Positions 32,201-36,563 of a DNA stretch of 36,563 nucleotides are shown here, piece by piece (positions within the stretch are counted from its first letter, which is position 1; the number at the start of each line of letters is the position of its first letter). A program made the position numbers and the translations under genes. The notes under the pieces were generated by a model. That model saw nothing but the letters and a program-made list of their open reading frames with translations, had not been told where the DNA came from and did not search any database. The stretch covers positions 1 through 36,563 of the forward strand of contig MNDE01000152.1 of NCBI GenBank assembly GCA_001914785.1, in the 5' to 3' direction. Source of the DNA: Acidobacteria bacterium 13_2_20CM_57_17 (lineage in GTDB: Bacteria; Acidobacteriota; Terriglobia; Acidiferrales; UBA7541).

Positions 32201-33046
32201 TTAGGATGCGCGGGGGCGCTTGACGGAGTGGGCCAAGCCGACAGCTTCGAGCATCCAGATGAAGTACCAGCCGATATCGGTCTGATACCAGCGAAGGCCA
32301 AGGCGCGCGGAACCTGCATGCGTGTGATGATTCTGGTGCCAGTTCTCACCCCAAGCCGTCAATTGGAATGGGCCAAGCCACCAGACATTCATGCTGGAAT
32401 CGCCTTCTTCGACATGGTTGAGGTGCGTGAGGCTGTTCACCAGGCACTGCATGTGCAGTGAGTAGACGAGGCGGATCGCGCCCATCCAGAAGAAACCCAT
32501 CCAGCCGAAACCCAAAATCAAGCCAATACAAATTGAGAATACAATGACGGGCGTTTCGGCCCAGCCCCAAATCTTATAGATGCCACCGGTTAGCTCGGGA
32601 GCCCAGCGCTTTTTGTCGGCGGGGTGTGTTTGATAGAGCCAGCGAAGATGCGCCCACCAGAAGCCGCCCTGTTTGGGACTAGAGATATCCTCCGGAGTGT
32701 CAGTGACGGAATGATGAAGGCGATGATAGGCGACCCAGCTTGCGGGATGGCCGGAGCCGTTGAAGACCGCCCAAAAGATCAAGAATTGCTCAATAATGGG
32801 GTTCGTCTTTAAGGTCTTGTGCGCCAGCATGCGGTGATAGCAGACGGTGGTGCCGAGACCGCCAAAGGCAATGCTGAGCAAAGTCATGCCGACAACCTTG
32901 AGGTTTGGCACAGGAAACAGGATCAGACCGACGACGGCAAGAACGTGAATTAGAACGAGATAGGCGAAGACGCCTTCTTTGCCATGCACGGGTTTCCAGA
33001 AGGGCCGGTCCCAGGGGCGCTCTTGTTGCGTTACGGTCAATTCCAT
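32201..33046 (-). CDS. Acyl-CoA / acyl-lipid delta-9-type desaturase
   Basis: A 281-residue membrane di-iron desaturase. All three histidine boxes are present: HRMLAH (71-76), HRLHH (108-112) and HQNHH (237-241, in GENWHQNHHTH). Four membrane helices are visible (about 27-45, 50-68, 164-180, 182-198), matching the stearoyl-CoA desaturase topology. It would introduce a double bond into membrane fatty acids and so adjust fluidity with temperature. Length fits the bacterial DesC group (about 280-300). Two AGTGAACA direct repeats lie about 110-135 bases upstream and could be an operator. Confidence 0.93.
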   Translation of the reverse strand: MELTVTQQERPWDRPFWKPVHGKEGVFAYLVLIHVLAVVGLILFPVPNLKVVGMTLLSIAFGGLGTTVCYHRMLAHKTLKTNPIIEQFLIFWAVFNGSGHPASWVAYHRLHHSVTDTPEDISSPKQGGFWWAHLRWLYQTHPADKKRWAPELTGGIYKIWGWAETPVIVFSICIGLILGFGWMGFFWMGAIRLVYSLHMQCLVNSLTHLNHVEEGDSSMNVWWLGPFQLTAWGENWHQNHHTHAGSARLGLRWYQTDIGWYFIWMLEAVGLAHSVKRPRAS

Positions 33047-33155
33047 ATTCTCTCCGGCGATCTGCTTAATTGATTGCGTGAGTGCCCGGTGTGCAGAACG
33101 TGATAGGCACTTCTAACGATACCATTTTCCAAGGCGGGCCGCAGGAAAACTGTAC

Positions 33156-33179
33156 AAAAGTGAACACAAAAAGTGAACA
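33156..33179. repeat. Two 11-bp direct repeats upstream of the desaturase gene
   Basis: AAAAGTGAACA occurs at 33156-33166 and again at 33169-33179, a 13-base period. In the minus orientation these read TGTTCACTTTT towards the desaturase. AGTGAAC half-sites recall the operators of TetR-type desaturase regulators such as Pseudomonas DesT (from memory), although here they are direct rather than inverted repeats. Confidence 0.5.
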
Positions 33180-33229
33180 GCAAAGAAAGAGCGAATTGTG
33201 GAAGAAAACAGGGCACCGTTTGCGCCCGA

Positions 33230-34693
33230 TTAGTTCTGTTGTGGCGAGTAGAATCGGCCGTTGTGAGCGGCCGCCTGTGCGACTGGCGTGGTTTTCGAAA
33301 GAGTTTTGACCAGATCGTATAGGAAGGCCTGGCCCTCGTAAAAAGATTGTACGGCCACGCGTTCATCGCGGCCATGGAATCGGATGTCGTCGCGGTCGAA
33401 GAAAATGCCCTGGACTCCATACGTTGGAATACCGGCAATGCGAAGGGCCTTCCCGTCAGTCGCTCCCATCACCATGATGGGCACTACCGGCACACCTGGC
33501 CAAAGAGCTTCCGTCGCACGGCTGACGGCCGCCAAGACATCCGGCCTCAGCGCAGAAGCAGGCCCGGGGGCCGGCTCACCGAGAATTTTTACTTCGACCT
33601 GGTCATCCGCCACGACCTTGCGCAAAACTGCCTGAACATAGTCGACGGAGTCCTCGGGCAGGACGCGGCAATTGACCGTGGCGGTTGCAAGCTGGGGCAA
33701 TGCGTTCATCGCATGCCCACCCTCCAACAGCGTGGCCACACAGGTGGTACGGAGTGTGGCGTTCCAGGCGGGGGAAGCCGCCGCAATCCGATGCATCGCT
33801 TCCTGCGAACCTTTGCCAACTTTGGCGAGATCCTCCTTCATGGGACCGGATTCGATCTTCGCCATTTGCTGGAAGTAGGCCGCGGTCACTTCGTTGGTCT
33901 TCAGTGGAAATCCAAAGTTTGAGAGCCGCTGTAACGCGGCCGCGAGGCGATAGATGGCGTTATCGGCAACGGGCATCGAGCTGTGACCGCCCTTGTTTCG
34001 CACCTCAAGCCGGAAATTGACCACGTATTTCTCGCTGACCTGCAGATCATTGGAGATCTTTTTGCCGCCGGCGGATTCGCCCCAGCCGCCTTCGTTAAGA
34101 GCGAACTCGGAATCAATGAGGTCGCGATGATTCTTGAGCAGCCAAGCAACGCCATTGTACGGACCACCGCCTTCTTCATCCGCGGTCAGAGCCACGACGA
34201 TGTCGCGATCGGGCTTGAAGCCCTCTTTTTTGTATTGGATCAAGTTGGCGATCCACAGGGCCGCCTGGGCTTTGTCGTCGCCGGTGCCGCGGCCGTAGAA
34301 GAAACCGTCGCGCTCATTCAATTGGAAAGGGTCCATGCTCCAGTCTTCTCGCTTTGCTTCGACGACATCAATATGGGCGAGAAGGAGCACTGGTTTGAGG
34401 GCTCCAGTGCCGTGATAACGAACGACGATATTGGACTTCTTTGGATTCGCGCCTCCAATGAAGATGTCGGATTCGGGAAAGCCCGCGGCGCGCAAACGCG
34501 CTGCAGCAGCCTCGGCAACGGGAGTAGTAGCGCCCGTGGTGAAGCCAGACTGGATTTCGACAAATTCCTTGTAAATGTCGTGGGCGAGCTTTCTCTCCGC
34601 ATCGGGGCGCGTCGTTTGTGCGCTAACGCGACCGAAATCTAGAAGCACGATGAGAGTCAAATAAGACAGATGAGACTTTTTCATTGCCGACAT
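33230..34693 (-). CDS. Exported M20-family metallopeptidase
   Basis: A 487-residue di-zinc peptidase of the M20 family (dipeptidase/carboxypeptidase/ArgE-like). Metal and catalytic residues are visible in LAHIDVV (His107, Asp109), GRGTGDDKA (Asp139), and TADEEGGG (Glu173, the catalytic base, and Glu174). The dimerisation domain follows (KYVVNFRLEVRNKGGHSSMP), and near the C-terminus HGRDERV supplies the last zinc-ligand histidine. A signal peptide (SYLTLIVLLDFGRVSAQ) indicates export. I choose the ATG at 34693, behind GGAAG; the ATG at 34684 three codons later is also possible, whereas a frame open to 34765 overlaps the preceding gene. It follows the TrmJ-type gene on the same strand. Confidence 0.9.
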   Translation of the reverse strand: MSAMKKSHLSYLTLIVLLDFGRVSAQTTRPDAERKLAHDIYKEFVEIQSGFTTGATTPVAEAAAARLRAAGFPESDIFIGGANPKKSNIVVRYHGTGALKPVLLLAHIDVVEAKREDWSMDPFQLNERDGFFYGRGTGDDKAQAALWIANLIQYKKEGFKPDRDIVVALTADEEGGGPYNGVAWLLKNHRDLIDSEFALNEGGWGESAGGKKISNDLQVSEKYVVNFRLEVRNKGGHSSMPVADNAIYRLAAALQRLSNFGFPLKTNEVTAAYFQQMAKIESGPMKEDLAKVGKGSQEAMHRIAAASPAWNATLRTTCVATLLEGGHAMNALPQLATATVNCRVLPEDSVDYVQAVLRKVVADDQVEVKILGEPAPGPASALRPDVLAAVSRATEALWPGVPVVPIMVMGATDGKALRIAGIPTYGVQGIFFDRDDIRFHGRDERVAVQSFYEGQAFLYDLVKTLSKTTPVAQAAAHNGRFYSPQQN

Positions 34694-34748
34694 GCGGGCA
34701 TTCTTCCACGGCGGACCACATTCACGCAACCTTCGCAACGTCAGAATG

Positions 34749-35513
34749 CTACTGTGAACGGTCATTGTCCTTGCGAGATTTCCACAGAATTTGGCGGAGA
34801 ATACCGAGCGTCAGTTCGGCGTCAGGAGCGGAAAGGCGCAGGCGGTGGACGAGTCGGCGGATTTTGTCTTCCGTGGGAGCGGCAGAGCGCCGCTTCTGTG
34901 ACGCGCTGGGCGATTTCAAATAGCCGCTGGCTTGCAGGGCATCGAGCAAGAGTGCGGTGAGCCGCTCGAGGTCTGCGGCGATGGCGGGGACATGTTTCTC
35001 CGGTTTCACCGAAGCTTGCGGCTCGCGCGCGAGTTCGTAGAGGCACACGGCTACGGCCTGGCCAAGGTTCATGGAACGGTGGTCTTCGCGCGTGGGAATG
35101 CGCAGGAGCCAATGGCAGTGGCTGAGATCCTCGTTTGAAAGACCACGCTTCTCGGAACCAAAAAGCAGAGCAACACGGCCACCGACGAGCCACTTTCCAA
35201 AAAGACGGGCAGCTTGATCCAGGCGCCGGACCGGGTGCTGCAATTGACGCTGGCCCACCGCGGTGGTTCCGATGACGAGTGTGCAATCCTCGACGGCTTC
35301 GGCGAGGCTCTTGAACTCTTCGGCACGGGTGAGTAACGGCGCGGCCCCGACTGCGGAACGCGCCTCGCGAAAGGCCAACTCATACGGGTTCACTACGCGG
35401 AGATGGAAGAACCCGAAGTTGCTCATGGCGCGAGCCGCTGCGCCAATGTTGAGGGGATTCCGTGGAGCGACAAGAATGACACGCAAACGGTCGGAATCGG
35501 CGTTGGGAAACAC
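34749..35513 (-). CDS. TrmJ-type SPOUT RNA 2'-O-methyltransferase
   Basis: A 254-residue SAM-dependent methyltransferase of the SpoU/TrmJ family. Motif 1 is RNPLNIGAAARAMSNFGF, motif 2 LLFGSEKRGLSNEDL and motif 3 SMNLGQAVAVCLYEL, which together form the trefoil-knot SAM site; the C-terminal helical extension (LERLTALLLDALQASGYL ... APTEDKIRRLVHRLRLSAPDAELTLGILRQILW) is typical of TrmJ. E. coli TrmJ methylates the ribose at tRNA position 32. The start is uncertain: the fold begins a few residues after the GTG at 35513, while an ATG at 35654 would add 47 residues of low-similarity, basic sequence. I prefer the GTG. Confidence 0.86.
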   Translation of the reverse strand: MFPNADSDRLRVILVAPRNPLNIGAAARAMSNFGFFHLRVVNPYELAFREARSAVGAAPLLTRAEEFKSLAEAVEDCTLVIGTTAVGQRQLQHPVRRLDQAARLFGKWLVGGRVALLFGSEKRGLSNEDLSHCHWLLRIPTREDHRSMNLGQAVAVCLYELAREPQASVKPEKHVPAIAADLERLTALLLDALQASGYLKSPSASQKRRSAAPTEDKIRRLVHRLRLSAPDAELTLGILRQILWKSRKDNDRSQ

Positions 35514-35802
35514 GGAGACGAGTTTACAGCAGGAAAGAAGCAACGAGACACCGCAGGGCGGCAGTCGCTTGCATGGGCGGCGAGGGGTAACATAGACTGT
35601 GGCGGGTAGAAGAATAGAGCCTGCCAGCCTGGCCGGAATTTCCCGCCTTTGCATGGGCCTGTTGGCATGGCAGAGTCCAATCGCTCCACGACTCCAGCCT
35701 GGTTGGGGTCATCATCCAGCGTGTCTCCGGCGCCTAAAGCGGCCGGGATGCCGCATTTTGGAGCGTGCGGCGTCGAAAGATTAGGCCAGCAGGGGGATCA
35801 GC

Positions 35803-36563
35803 GTGGCAACTCCAACTCCACTCGAAACTTGGGTTGATCAAGCGGCAAAGCTGACCAAGCCGGAGCGCGTCGTGTATTGCGACGGCTCCGAAGCAGAGTA
35901 CCAGCGAATGATCGCGGAGATGTTGCGTAGCGGAGATTCATTGACGCTGAACGAGAAAACCTATCCGAATTGCCACTTGCATCGCAGCAGCCCAAATGAC
36001 GTGGCGCGGGCCGAGCACCTGACGTTCATCTGCTCCCCCGAAAAGGATGAAGCCGGACCCACGAACAACTGGATGGACCCGAACGCTGCGAAGCATAAGG
36101 TGGGCGCGCTGCTGGACGGAGCAATGCGCGGCCGAACAATGTATGTAGTGCCTTATGTGATGGGACCAGTGAGCTCGCCGATCAGCAAAGTCGGCGTGGA
36201 AGTGACGGACAGCCCGTACGTGGTAGCGAGCATGAGAATCATGTCACGGATGGGCAAGGTTGCCATGGAGCGGCTGGGAGCTTCGAGCGAGTTTGTCCCC
36301 GGACTGCATTCGCTGGGCGACTTGGACCCCATGCGGCGGTACATTGTCCACTTTCCGCAGGAGAAATTGATCTGGAGCGTGGGTTCGGGCTACGGTGGAA
36401 ACGCGCTGCTCGGGAAAAAGTGTTTTGCTCTCCGGATTGCCAGCGTGATGGCGCGCGAGCAGGGCTGGATGGCGGAGCACATGCTGATCCTGGGGCTGGA
36501 ATCTCCGGGCGGCAAAGTGACGTACATGGGCGCGGCGTTTCCGAGCGCGTGCGGGAAAACGAA
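35803..36563 (+). CDS. pckG: Phosphoenolpyruvate carboxykinase (GTP), N-terminal part, cut by window end
   Basis: The first 253 residues of GTP-dependent PEP carboxykinase, which converts oxaloacetate to PEP for gluconeogenesis. Family stretches visible are [102 protein letters not shown] and, at the very end, the kinase-1a (P-loop) start FPSACGKT. The start is a GTG with AGGGGGA seven bases upstream; a valine-alanine opening fits homologues. The frame stays open to the last base, so it continues past the window. It diverges from the TrmJ-type gene. Confidence 0.93.
   Translation, partial: MATPTPLETWVDQAAKLTKPERVVYCDGSEAEYQRMIAEMLRSGDSLTLNEKTYPNCHLHRSSPNDVARAEHLTFICSPEKDEAGPTNNWMDPNAAKHKVGALLDGAMRGRTMYVVPYVMGPVSSPISKVGVEVTDSPYVVASMRIMSRMGKVAMERLGASSEFVPGLHSLGDLDPMRRYIVHFPQEKLIWSVGSGYGGNALLGKKCFALRIASVMAREQGWMAEHMLILGLESPGGKVTYMGAAFPSACGKT

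Noticed and set aside
35514..35802. Extra coding region between the TrmJ-type gene and pckG
   Set aside because: The frames are short, Arg/Cys-rich and unlike proteins. An in-frame TrmJ extension to 35654 remains possible but lacks similarity to the family.
1..36563. CRISPR array, tRNA, rRNA or insertion sequence
   Set aside because: No regularly spaced repeats, no cloverleaf-like sequence with conserved TTCGANTC arm that I could recognise, no transposase or integrase gene. A tRNA search program would be needed to exclude tRNAs fully.

Overview
The window looks like a chromosomal segment of an Acidobacteriota bacterium, probably from the Koribacter / 'Sulfotelmatobacter' part of the phylum. 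This is inferred from gene content: two very large MacB/FtsX-type permeases of the acidobacterial duplicated orphan permease (ADOP) class, one of them directly behind a PadR regulator; many secreted proteins with short leaders; moderately high GC; and short dispersed palindromes of a kind I associate with these genomes. No rRNA, tRNA, CRISPR array, prophage or insertion sequence was recognised. I list 34 protein genes; the last runs off the window edge.

Layout. 81-2519: a secreted M1-type metallopeptidase. 2616-6429 (minus): radical SAM protein, ABC ATPase, ABC-2 permease and a membrane-anchored helical-repeat protein, the last three with overlapping start and stop codons. 6653-9088: a stand-alone ADOP permease. 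9102-10512 (minus): a sugar-type substrate-binding lipoprotein with no transporter beside it, and a 59-residue protein. 10609-11148: a small secreted protein. 11149-11829: the longest gene-free stretch, with a consensus sigma-70 promoter and a cluster of palindromes. 11830-17187: a tightly packed plus-strand run (fumarase, a duplicated secreted protein, an acetamidase/formamidase, a metallo-beta-lactamase-fold hydrolase and a secreted protein). 17264-20218: PadR plus ADOP.

20242-24001 (minus) is a compact five-gene operon in the order cofH, cofC, scoA, scoB, PPOX/F420-type flavoprotein. It joins two steps of coenzyme F420 synthesis to a 3-oxoacid CoA-transferase and a putative F420 user. 24138-25158: a monoheme cytochrome c and a small periplasmic protein. 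25189-28236 (minus): a molybdate uptake operon (regulator, modA, modB, modC). The regulator is not classical ModE but an excisionase-type helix-turn-helix joined to a single Mop/TOBE domain. 28314-30764 (minus): a FadN/FadB-like 3-hydroxyacyl-CoA dehydrogenase/enoyl-CoA hydratase. 30881-31765: a patatin-like hydrolase. 31867-33046 (minus): a small unknown protein and an acyl-CoA desaturase. 33230-35513 (minus): an M20 peptidase and a TrmJ-type RNA methyltransferase. 35803-end: the start of GTP-dependent PEP carboxykinase.

Metabolically the window suggests an aerobic heterotroph that handles fatty acids and ketoacids (FadN-like enzyme, CoA-transferase, desaturase, patatin), runs a TCA cycle with gluconeogenesis (fumC, pckG), makes F420, imports molybdate and degrades peptides outside the cytoplasm. 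The least ordinary items are the F420/CoA-transferase operon, the HTH-Mop regulator with a possible operator, palindromic repeats that lie in frame inside two coding regions, and the perfect promoter that precedes about 530 bases with no convincing gene.
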